DNA from: Synergistaceae bacterium
Lineage (GTDB): Bacteria; Synergistota; Synergistia; Synergistales; Aminobacteriaceae
Length of the DNA: 44,035 nt
Reading direction: 5' to 3'
NCBI GenBank assembly: GCA_031274425.1
Contig: JAISQE010000032.1
Location: 1-44,035, forward strand
Part shown: positions 8,482 to 15,616 of the stretch, piece after piece
Position numbering within the stretch: the stretch's first letter is position 1
How the letters are laid out: every line of letters starts with the position of its first letter
Made by a program: the position numbers and the translations under genes
Notes under the pieces: model-generated
The model's input: the letters and a program-made list of their open reading frames with translations, nothing else
What the model was told of the DNA's origin: nothing
The model's database searches: none

Positions 8482-10449
8482 TTAAAGATGACTGTCGAAC
8501 CAGTCGGAAATTTCGCGCAGGCGGGCCAAGCGATTGCGGGGTTTTCCAGACCGGCTGAGTTCGTGATTTTCTCCCTTGAACACGCACATGCGGCTCTCCA
8601 CCCCCAAGACCTTCAGAGCCGTGAACATTTGAAACCCTTGGTTCAATTCGCAGCGAAAGTCCTCTGTGGAGTGAATGAAGAGAATAGGGGTCTTCGCTTT
8701 ATCCACGTATTTCAGCGGAGACTCCCGCCACGGATTCTCCGGGTTGTTCCATGGCGTTCCGAGGTGTTGGTCTTCGACGTAATAATATCCGATGTCGCAC
8801 CCCCCGAATTTCGAGACCCAGTTGCTGATGCCGCGCTGGGCGACAGCGGCTTTAAAACGGTCGGTTTGAGTGATGATCCAGTTGGTCATGTAGCCGCCGT
8901 AAGAGCCGCCCGTGACCCCTAGGCGCGAGCCGTCGACGAACGGCAGATTTTCGACGCACCAGTCCGTGAAGATCATCAGATCGTGGTAATCGAGATCTCC
9001 GTAGCGGCCCCGGATGTCCTGAAAAGCGCTTCCCCGCCCGTCGCCGCCGCGCGGGTTGCAGTAGATCACCGCGTATCCCTTGGCTGCCCAGCATTGCATC
9101 TCGTGGTGATACAGATCTCCGAAAGCCGCTTTGGGGCCGCCGTGGATATGCAGTAAAGTCGGGTATTTTTTGCCTTCTTGAAAATTTGTCGGCTTCATGT
9201 ACCAGCCGTCCAACTTCCAGCCCTGCCCGTTATCCGCGGAGATGTGGATAGGCTGCGACAGGCGCAATTCATCGAACAAGGGGCGATTGAAGTTCGTAAG
9301 GCGTTTTTCTTTGCCCGACTCCAACAGATAAAGCTCAGGCGGGTAAAGTCCTTCGTAAGCGACGAACGCGACGCGCCCGCTTCTCGCGTCTACGCAATAG
9401 TCGACGACGGCGGAAGTATCGAAGGTGAGTTGTTTCGAGCGTCCATCCTTTCCCAACTCGTAGAGGCGGCTCTTCATGACGTCCGTTGCGCAGTAGACGG
9501 GCCCCTCGAAACGCAGGGCGCTGTCCCGTGGAAAAAATGCGCCGCTCAGGTCCAAACATCCATAGTGACTGTCCGTCGCGACGGCATGTCCCAGGCTGCT
9601 GTCGAGATCGGGCGTCAGGCACTGCAATCGGCCGTTTTCGAGGATGTAAAATTTGAGGTTTTCGTTGACTCCCATACTTTTATGATCTGTTCCCGTGACA
9701 AGGACCACGTCATCCAGCCAGGACGCGTGGGCAAAAGTGAACGGCAACCCCTCGCTGAGGCACTTTATCGTTCCGGTGAAAAGATCCATTTTATAGACGG
9801 AGTTCTCCGCGGGTTTGACGTCTTTATAATCCACTCCGACGATCAGGGCTTCCGTTTTGTTCTTGTTCAGGACGTAACGCGCAACTTCCATTGAAGGCGG
9901 GGTCAGGCGCTTGAGCTTCCGCGCGTCGGTGTCGTAAACCGCCAGAGCCGTGCGCTGCTGGCCGATATACCCCTTGCCGTTGGCCATAAAGGGCACCTGC
10001 TCGAAGATCATGACGTCGGCATCCTCCGGGTTTCCGTACTCCGGCTCGTAGGACGCCGTTAGAAGGTAACGGCGCTCGTCCAGCGCTCGGACGGAGTGTG
10101 CGGCATAAGGGACGTCGAACAGCGGAGCCGCCTCGCCTCCTTGAGGCGAGATCGCGTAAAAAGACGTCCGCTTGCCCTTCCCTTCGTCTTTGTTCTCGTC
10201 GCGCTTGGACGCGAAGATCAGGAGGGAACCGTCATGGTTCCAGCAGAAAAAATTTTCCGCGCCGGAGTTCGTCAATTTTCGGTTTGTGTCGTTTTCGATG
10301 TCGTAAAGCCATATATTGGAATCGTATCCATTCTTTTCCGCGTTGGGGCGCGACATACGATAGGCGATACGCCCCGCTTCGGGCGAGAAACTCGGGTTGG
10401 ACGGAAAGTGCAATTTCAAAAGATCATTTTGCTCGACATTGCGTTTCAC
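8482..10449 (-). CDS. S9 family prolyl-oligopeptidase-type serine peptidase
   Basis: This is a 655-residue cytoplasmic-looking peptidase (no signal peptide) with an N-terminal beta-propeller-like half and a C-terminal alpha/beta-hydrolase domain. The nucleophile motif GGSYGGYM places the catalytic serine near residue 516. HSTEDFRC near 600 and GENHELSR near 633 supply the likely aspartate and histidine. LLHIHGGPKAAFG is the usual oxyanion-region strand. The best matches are the acylaminoacyl-peptidase/dipeptidyl-peptidase branch of S9, which trims short peptides. Translation starts at GTG with AGGAGG eight bases upstream. It lies 29 bases behind the second chromate transporter gene. Confidence 0.93.
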   Translation of the reverse strand: MKRNVEQNDLLKLHFPSNPSFSPEAGRIAYRMSRPNAEKNGYDSNIWLYDIENDTNRKLTNSGAENFFCWNHDGSLLIFASKRDENKDEGKGKRTSFYAISPQGGEAAPLFDVPYAAHSVRALDERRYLLTASYEPEYGNPEDADVMIFEQVPFMANGKGYIGQQRTALAVYDTDARKLKRLTPPSMEVARYVLNKNKTEALIVGVDYKDVKPAENSVYKMDLFTGTIKCLSEGLPFTFAHASWLDDVVLVTGTDHKSMGVNENLKFYILENGRLQCLTPDLDSSLGHAVATDSHYGCLDLSGAFFPRDSALRFEGPVYCATDVMKSRLYELGKDGRSKQLTFDTSAVVDYCVDARSGRVAFVAYEGLYPPELYLLESGKEKRLTNFNRPLFDELRLSQPIHISADNGQGWKLDGWYMKPTNFQEGKKYPTLLHIHGGPKAAFGDLYHHEMQCWAAKGYAVIYCNPRGGDGRGSAFQDIRGRYGDLDYHDLMIFTDWCVENLPFVDGSRLGVTGGSYGGYMTNWIITQTDRFKAAVAQRGISNWVSKFGGCDIGYYYVEDQHLGTPWNNPENPWRESPLKYVDKAKTPILFIHSTEDFRCELNQGFQMFTALKVLGVESRMCVFKGENHELSRSGKPRNRLARLREISDWFDSHL

Positions 10450-10478
10450 GATGGATTCCTCCTAATTTTTCGATGTCG

Positions 10479-11003
10479 TTACAAATTCAAAATCGCTCCG
10501 ACAACCGCCCCGGCTACGATGAAGAGGGCGGGGTGTATTTTTGTGAAAATCATCAAAGCCAAGGTCGCCGCTCCAATAAGCCATGTTATGACATTCGTCA
10601 GAGAGCCGAAGGACATGTCGTAGGCCGCGAAAACCAACATCGCGACCACGACGGGGCGCAGCCCTTTCAGCATACTCTTCACTTTCGGATTGTCTTTGAT
10701 GTGCGAGACGAATTTCAAAAGAAGGATCAGGACGATGACGCTAGGCATGACCACTCCGAGGGTGGCGGTGAGCGCTCCTAACGTTCCTCCCACCTGAAAA
10801 CCGATGGCTACGGACATTTTTGTGGCTATCGGCCCCGGTAGAGCGTTGCTGATGGCAAGCACGTCCACGAAATCCGTCTGGGTCATCCATTGTTGGAGGT
10901 TCACCACTTCTTCCTTGATGAGAGGGACCATGGAAGGACCTCCTCCGTATCCTACGCAACCTATTTTCACAAAAGACGAAAAAAGCGCGAGCAGCAAATC
11001 CAT
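10479..11003 (-). CDS. Short-chain chromate transporter (CHR family), copy 2
   Basis: This is a 174-residue membrane protein of the chromate ion transporter family. It carries the hallmark VGYGGGPSMVPLIKEEVV near the N-terminus and ALPGPIATKM after the second helix. Short CHR proteins are usually encoded as adjacent pairs that function together, and the partner lies directly upstream. The two are closely similar over their whole length (LKGLRPVVVAML and LRGLRPVVVAML, for example), so they look like a tandem duplication. Whether chromate is the real substrate is unknown; many CHR proteins are annotated by family only. Confidence 0.9.
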   Translation of the reverse strand: MDLLLALFSSFVKIGCVGYGGGPSMVPLIKEEVVNLQQWMTQTDFVDVLAISNALPGPIATKMSVAIGFQVGGTLGALTATLGVVMPSVIVLILLLKFVSHIKDNPKVKSMLKGLRPVVVAMLVFAAYDMSFGSLTNVITWLIGAATLALMIFTKIHPALFIVAGAVVGAILNL

Positions 11004-11042
11004 TTTCTTTCAATCCTTTCAGTCCGTGGGGGGGCTGCGGGG

Positions 11043-11573
11043 TCACAGCTTCATTCCAATTCCGACGATCGCGCCCGCAAAGATAATCAAAGCGGGGTGG
11101 ATGGAGGTGAAAATCATCAAAGCGAGGGCAACGGCTCCTATTATCCATGTGGCGCGCCCTTTGAAGGCGTTGGGGGCCATATCCCACGCGGCGTAGGCCA
11201 ACATAGCCACGACGACGGGGCGGAGTCCCCTGAGCATGCTCGTCACCAAGGGGTTGTCTTTTACGAGGGAAACGAAACCTATAAGAATAAGCAGTACAAT
11301 CGCGCTCGGCAGAATGATCCCCAATAGGGCGGCGGCTACGCCCAGCCAACCGCTTTTACGATACCCGATGGCCGCCGCCATTTTTGTGACGATGGGTCCG
11401 GGAAGCGCATTCCCGATTGCCAGAGCGTCCATAAAGTCATCCGTCTCGATCCACTTGCGCCGCTCGACCACTTCCGCTTTCAAGATCGGCACCATAGAGG
11501 GGCCTCCTCCGTAGGCGACGGCACCTGTTTTTGCGAAAGACGCCAAAAGACTCCATAAATCTTTCAACAACAT
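11043..11573 (-). CDS. Short-chain chromate transporter (CHR family), copy 1
   Basis: This is a 176-residue partner of the following CHR gene, with VAYGGGPSMVPILKAEVV, ALPGPIVTKM and several hydrophobic helices. The ATG at 11573 is preferred over the GTG one codon earlier because GAGGAGG lies seven bases before it, against four for the GTG. The two transporter genes are separated by 39 bases and probably open an operon that continues into the S9 peptidase. No chromate reductase or ChrB-like regulator is nearby. Confidence 0.9.
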   Translation of the reverse strand: MLLKDLWSLLASFAKTGAVAYGGGPSMVPILKAEVVERRKWIETDDFMDALAIGNALPGPIVTKMAAAIGYRKSGWLGVAAALLGIILPSAIVLLILIGFVSLVKDNPLVTSMLRGLRPVVVAMLAYAAWDMAPNAFKGRATWIIGAVALALMIFTSIHPALIIFAGAIVGIGMKL

Positions 11574-11752
11574 CACTCATCCTCCTCAGAACCCACTTGT
11601 TGGGGAAATTTTTCGCATTGCGTTTTGATGTCCTAATTTTTATGTCCTAACGCCGCCTTGGAATTTTTGATTTCATTGTGGCAGACTTGATTGAAAAAAT
11701 CGAGATGGATCGTGCTGGAAATCAAAAACAAGTATTAAGGTCTCTTGACATA

Positions 11753-11780
11753 TTGACCTAAACCTTGTAGTCTGTATATA
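11753..11780 (+). promoter_or_regulatory. Candidate promoter of the cold-shock gene
   Basis: TTGACC (11753-11758) and TATATA (11775-11780) are spaced by 16 bases. A second, better -35 (TTGACA, 11745-11750) overlaps but lacks a good -10 at 17 bases. Initiation would give a leader of about 40 bases before the cold-shock gene, shorter than the long structured leaders of E. coli cspA. Confidence 0.5.
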
Positions 11781-11829
11781 TACCGTCTTTGTGGTCGGTA
11801 ATTTTATTTGTTTTAGGAGGCTTTTTTGA

Positions 11830-12030
11830 ATGGCTCAAGGCACCGTGAAATGGTTCAATGAAAGTAAGGGGTATGGGTTTATCACTGCTGACGAAGGTAA
11901 GGATGTGTTTGTGCACTATAGCGCGATTAAGGGTGATGGATTCAAAACCCTTGCCGAAGGGCAAAAGGTGTCATTCGAAATCGTGAACGGCGAAAAGGGA
12001 CCACAGGCAGCCGACGTCTCCAGGCTTTAG
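11830..12030 (+). CDS. Cold-shock domain protein (CspA family)
   Basis: This is a 66-residue single cold-shock domain, the usual length. The RNA-binding motifs KGYGFI (RNP1-like) and VFVHYSAI (RNP2-like) are both present. The second has HYS where FHFS or VHFS is most common. These proteins bind single-stranded RNA and melt secondary structure. TAGGAGG precedes the ATG by about nine bases. The gene is monocistronic: a promoter lies just upstream and a strong terminator 30 bases downstream. Confidence 0.96.
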   Translation: MAQGTVKWFNESKGYGFITADEGKDVFVHYSAIKGDGFKTLAEGQKVSFEIVNGEKGPQAADVSRL

Positions 12031-12059
12031 TTCCCTGTAAAAATACCGTCAAAATCTAG

Positions 12060-12083
12060 GGGGTCTCCTGTCAAGGAGACCCC
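12060..12083 (+). terminator. Intrinsic terminator of the cold-shock gene
   Basis: GGGGTCTCCT and AGGAGACCCC form a perfect 10-base-pair stem with a four-base loop (GTCA), followed by GTTTATT. It lies 30 bases after the cold-shock stop codon. Confidence 0.85.
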
Positions 12084-12107
12084 GTTTATTGGTCTTCTGA
12101 AATTTAT

Positions 12108-12308
12108 GTGAAGTTTATGCGGAAAGAGTTTCACTATCTCATCGCCATATCGATGTTCTTCGTTTTGGCCGTCATTGTTGTGGGCGGTCTGCGGATGCCC
12201 TGGAGCGAGGAAGGGGCTCTTTACGCGATCTATGGGAGCGCGGTCGGATTTTACGCCGCTATCGCGATGAGCATGTTCGTCGTATGGAAGATGCAACGAC
12301 GAAAGTAG
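12108..12308 (+). CDS. Small two-helix membrane protein
   Basis: I do not recognise this 66-residue protein. It has two hydrophobic helices (LIAISMFFVLAVIVVGGL and AVGFYAAIAMSMFVVW) joined by a short loop with WSEEG, and a basic C-terminus (KMQRRK). This is the shape of a small integral membrane accessory subunit. The start is uncertain: a GTG at 12108 and an ATG at 12117 are both in frame and neither has a clear ribosome site. The composition and helix pattern favour a real gene. It converges on the AEC transporter gene 45 bases away. Confidence 0.5.
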   Translation: MKFMRKEFHYLIAISMFFVLAVIVVGGLRMPWSEEGALYAIYGSAVGFYAAIAMSMFVVWKMQRRK

Positions 12309-12353
12309 TTTTTGCCCCATTCCTTATGCCGATTTATATCAATATACCAATAT

Positions 12354-13280
12354 TTATGCCAAGCCGAGCAGTCCAATCCAGAAAGGGAGGGAGAGGATCG
12401 AGCAAAGCGTCGTGATGGCTATGCCTCGGGAACAATATTCATTGTCCATGCCCATGGCTTGAGCGACGATGGAGGTGTTCACTCCGACGGGCATGGCCGC
12501 CAGCAGCACGCCCGCCTGGATCATCTCCCGCGAAAGGCCAAGGGCCGCGAAAATAAGGTATGTGACGACAGGATGCACCACCAACTTGAAAAAAACGATC
12601 TTCCAGACGGACAACAGCATTTTGAAAATGTTTTCCAGGCGCAGTTCCGCTCCCAACATCAGAAGGGCGAGACCGGTGCTGATCTCGGCCAAAATTTTGA
12701 GCGTTTCGTTGATCCATGGAGGCAAGTGGTTCACTCCTGCGAAGACAAGGAGCAATCCGAAAAAACACGCCATAAAAAGTGGGTTTTTTAATAGTTGCAA
12801 CCCAGTGGCTCTGACGGATTTCCAGGATAAAGTTCCGTACAACGCAAGCTGCCCGCTGCCGATGGATAAAAGTTGCATGATAACGAGGGAAAAGGCCAAA
12901 ATGAGAGTGCCGGCTTCCACGCCGCGGCTTCCCATTGCCAAAGAAACAATGGGAATGCCGGCGAAAAAATGGTTTCCTCGCACGGCGCTCAAGGTCAAAG
13001 CGGCGAAACGAGCCGGCGTCTCACTGTAGCGCGCCGTCGTCCAGACAATGACGAGCGTGATAAAGTACGGCGCCCAGATGGCGATGAGAAACAGGGGGTT
13101 TTGGAGGATGTCCATGTCGGCTCTCAGGATGCCCTGCAGTAAAGTTGCCGGCATGGCCAGCCAGTAAAGCAAAAAATTATTTTCTTCAAGGGTCTCGGGC
13201 GAGAATACCTTTTTGTATTTCAGAAACCATCCTATGCCGATCAAAAGGAAAATCGGCGTCACGATCAAAAGAGCTTGCAT
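12354..13280 (-). CDS. AEC family (auxin efflux carrier-like) transporter
   Basis: This is a 308-residue protein with about ten membrane helices, the normal size for bacterial AEC transporters. Recognisable segments are the conserved RGNHFFAGIPI, with its helix break, in the first half, and QAGVLLAAMPVGVNTSIVAQAMG in the second. Bacterial members export or exchange organic acids such as malate or malonate, but the substrate is not predictable here. AAGGAG nine bases before the ATG supports the start. A terminator-like hairpin and a rubredoxin gene lie just upstream on the same strand. Confidence 0.9.
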   Translation of the reverse strand: MQALLIVTPIFLLIGIGWFLKYKKVFSPETLEENNFLLYWLAMPATLLQGILRADMDILQNPLFLIAIWAPYFITLVIVWTTARYSETPARFAALTLSAVRGNHFFAGIPIVSLAMGSRGVEAGTLILAFSLVIMQLLSIGSGQLALYGTLSWKSVRATGLQLLKNPLFMACFFGLLLVFAGVNHLPPWINETLKILAEISTGLALLMLGAELRLENIFKMLLSVWKIVFFKLVVHPVVTYLIFAALGLSREMIQAGVLLAAMPVGVNTSIVAQAMGMDNEYCSRGIAITTLCSILSLPFWIGLLGLA

Positions 13281-13322
13281 TTTTCCCCACTCCTTAAAGA
13301 AGACGTTTGAGTTAAAAACAAA

Positions 13323-13344
13323 CGGTCAGCCCTACGGCCGACCG
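13323..13344 (-). terminator. Probable terminator after rubredoxin
   Basis: On the minus strand CGGTCGGCC pairs with GGCTGACCG (one mismatch) around a short loop, followed by TTTGTTTTTAAC. It lies 35 bases after the rubredoxin stop and before the AEC transporter start, so it should separate the two transcripts. Confidence 0.65.
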
Positions 13345-13378
13345 CCTATCTTTTGGTTTGTCTTTTGAAAAATTTTGT

Positions 13379-13537
13379 CTATTCGGGCTCGAACATATCT
13401 TTCGCCACAGCGCACACCGGACATGCCCAATCGTCGGGAATATCCTCAAACGCGGTTCCCGGCGCGATGCCAGAATCCGGATCTCCAACCGTGGGATCGT
13501 ACACATATCCACAAACAGTGCATACATACTTTTTCAC
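13379..13537 (-). CDS. Rubredoxin
   Basis: This is a 52-residue rubredoxin, the normal size. It has both iron-binding knuckles ([10 protein letters not shown] near the N-terminus and [11 protein letters not shown] near the C-terminus), giving four cysteines for one mononuclear Fe. The conserved core [20 protein letters not shown] lies between them. Rubredoxins pass single electrons to oxygen and peroxide reductases in anaerobes. Translation starts at GTG, with GAGGGGG about nine bases upstream. It has its own promoter and a terminator, so it is probably monocistronic. No rubrerythrin or superoxide reductase gene is in the window. Confidence 0.95.
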   Translation of the reverse strand: MKKYVCTVCGYVYDPTVGDPDSGIAPGTAFEDIPDDWACPVCAVAKDMFEPE

Positions 13538-13588
13538 TCTCGTCTACCCCCTCAAGAAATAACGCATTCCTTCATCTGACTATGCTAT

Positions 13589-13617
13589 ATTATAACTTTT
13601 CGAAATGTCGAAAGCAA
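13589..13617 (-). promoter_or_regulatory. Rubredoxin promoter with embedded palindrome
   Basis: On the minus strand TTGCTT (-35, 13612-13617) and TATAAT (-10, 13589-13594) are separated by exactly 17 bases. The spacer contains the perfect inverted repeat TTTCGA-N4-TCGAAA (13598-13613), which overlaps the -35 box and is well placed for a repressor. The -10 match is perfect; the operator idea is inference. Confidence 0.6.
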
Positions 13618-13771
13618 ATTTCTTGGAGTTGTTTTGTGTTTTGCCGCTCCGGCTCCATGATAAAATCGAGGGTACGTGAAACGCAACTTCCGTTCTATAG
13701 GGAAAGCCGGCGGACGAAGCGGGCTGCGTAAAGCGTCGTATTCTTATTTGAGGTCGATAGGAGGTAAATTT

Positions 13772-15592
13772 TTGAGTCTTTCACTTTATCGACGATATCG
13801 TCCTCAGAAATTCTCCGAAGTGACAGGACAGTCCGCGGCGGTGGATGTTGTCGCCAAAAGTCTCGAGCGCTCCGCCGTGGGACATGCTTATCTTTTTTCC
13901 GGACCGCGAGGCTGCGGCAAAACGACGGTCGCTCGGCTGCTCGCGAAGGCGCTCAACTGCCTTGCTCCCATAGACGGGTACGAACCGTGCTGCGAGTGCA
14001 AGAATTGCCTTGCCATTGCGGGGGGCGAGAGTCTCGATGTCATCGAGATCGACGGCGCGTCGAACAACGGCGTGGACGAGGTCCGCGAACTCAAAAGCCA
14101 TGTCACGCTGGCTCCTTTTTCCTCTCGTTACAAGGTCTATATCATCGACGAGGTTCACATGCTTTCCATTTCCGCGTTCAACGCGCTTTTGAAAACCCTG
14201 GAGGAACCTCCGGCCTGCGTGGTGTTCATTTTGGCGACGACGGAAGCGCACAAGGTTCCCGTAACCATTCGTTCGCGTTGCCAGCATATTCCTTTCCACC
14301 GGATTGGAGCGCAGGAAATTTACGATCGTTTGGCCCGCGTCGCTTCCGTCGAAATCTTATCCTGCGCGTCCGAGGCCCTCTGGGAAATCGCGCGCCAAGC
14401 GGACGGGGCCTTGCGCGACGCTCTTTCCATGTTGGAGCAGGTTGCCGGGCTGGGAAAAAAAGAGATCTCCCTGCCTGACGTCGAAATAACGTTGGGGCAG
14501 GGGAGCCGTTCGTCGCTGGAACGTTGGGTCGCCGGTTGGCGCAAAGGAGAAATGGAGACCTTCGTCGAGTTGAATCGGATGCTCTCGTTAGGAGCCTCGC
14601 CGCAGCGATTTGTCGAAGAGCTCTTCTCGCTCGTTCGCAACCTCTGGCTGGTGGGCAAATGGGAAAACCTTCTGAATGCCCTGGATGTTTCCGAACAGGA
14701 AAAGGAATACCTGAAAAGGGAGTCTCCGTATTGGGGGGCGCAAGAGCTTGAATCCATCATGCGTTTTCTCTCGGAACTTTTGCCGCAAGTGCGCATGGGG
14801 CTGAGAAGCGACGTTTTGGGCGGACTTCTGATGGCGAAAATGACTCATTTGAAAGAAGAACCGGAAACTTTTCGACCGTCGTCTTCGCCGCCCCATGCAC
14901 AGTCCCCAAACGTAGGAGCGAGACCGTCTCCCGCGCCTTTGCCCCAAGCGAAAGCGACTCCTGCGAAAGAAGCGCCGGCCGAGACGGCGCAGGCAAAGAC
15001 GAAAAAGCGCGAAGAGCCCGCGGAGGAAGCGGCGCTTGAGCCTCTGGACTCGACAGGATGGGAACGCTACGCGGAATCCGAGTGGGATAGCGTGCTGGAC
15101 GAATTGCGCGAAAAAGAGCTGCTGCTGTACTGCGGGCTGATGGATGCCCAGCCTTTTCGGGACGCGAGGGAAAACGGAAATCGGTTGATTCTGGATATCG
15201 CGCACCGCTACTGTTATGAGGTTCTGAGGCTCGATCGGCACCGGGGGGCGTTAAAAGATTTTTTGGCTTCGCGCTGTCCGGGGTGCGAAGTCATTCTGCG
15301 TCATGGAGCGCTGTGGACTTCCTGCGAAAGCCGGGAAGGTCCGGTCGGTCGAAAGAAAACTCCAGGAAAGCGACCCGCGAGAACCGAGGATCCCATGAAG
15401 AGCGCGGAGATCGATTTTTCCGATTTCTCGTCAACGGAGTTGGAGCGAGAGCCCGAGAAGGCGCAGGGCGGCGGGGTCCCCTTCGACGGATTGGTTCGCG
15501 AGGTGACGCGCTGGTTGCGCGGAGACGTTATTTTGGTGCGTCGCGGCGGAGATGAAGACGACGCCGTCGAAGAAATTTCGAGTGAAGAATGA
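13772..15592 (+). CDS. dnaX: DNA polymerase III subunit gamma/tau
   Basis: This is the clamp-loader ATPase of the replicase, 606 residues from the chosen TTG start. TTG is preferred because AGGAGG lies seven bases upstream and the protein then begins MSLSLYRRYRPQKF, the usual DnaX N-terminus; the frame remains open 32 codons further upstream without family similarity. It has Walker A GPRGCGKT (44-51), zinc-binding cysteines C63, C73, C76 and C79, Walker B with DEVHM (126-130) and sensor SRC (168-170). A Pro/Ala-rich linker (about 365-425) precedes a tau-like C-terminal part. A run of seven A (14455-14461) could allow a short product by slippage. It is followed 24 bases later by dnaE. Confidence 0.96.
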   Translation: MSLSLYRRYRPQKFSEVTGQSAAVDVVAKSLERSAVGHAYLFSGPRGCGKTTVARLLAKALNCLAPIDGYEPCCECKNCLAIAGGESLDVIEIDGASNNGVDEVRELKSHVTLAPFSSRYKVYIIDEVHMLSISAFNALLKTLEEPPACVVFILATTEAHKVPVTIRSRCQHIPFHRIGAQEIYDRLARVASVEILSCASEALWEIARQADGALRDALSMLEQVAGLGKKEISLPDVEITLGQGSRSSLERWVAGWRKGEMETFVELNRMLSLGASPQRFVEELFSLVRNLWLVGKWENLLNALDVSEQEKEYLKRESPYWGAQELESIMRFLSELLPQVRMGLRSDVLGGLLMAKMTHLKEEPETFRPSSSPPHAQSPNVGARPSPAPLPQAKATPAKEAPAETAQAKTKKREEPAEEAALEPLDSTGWERYAESEWDSVLDELREKELLLYCGLMDAQPFRDARENGNRLILDIAHRYCYEVLRLDRHRGALKDFLASRCPGCEVILRHGALWTSCESREGPVGRKKTPGKRPARTEDPMKSAEIDFSDFSSTELEREPEKAQGGGVPFDGLVREVTRWLRGDVILVRRGGDEDDAVEEISSEE

Positions 15593-15616
15593 AACCACCT
15601 TTAAAGAAACGAGTGG

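Noticed and set aside
13620-13771. Possible signal recognition particle RNA upstream of dnaX, a common location in other bacteria
   Set aside because: The conserved GGAAGGAAGCAGCC-type core is absent.
13676-13771. 32-codon N-terminal extension of dnaX from an upstream ATG
   Set aside because: The extension has no family similarity, while AGGAGG at the right distance supports the TTG at 13772.
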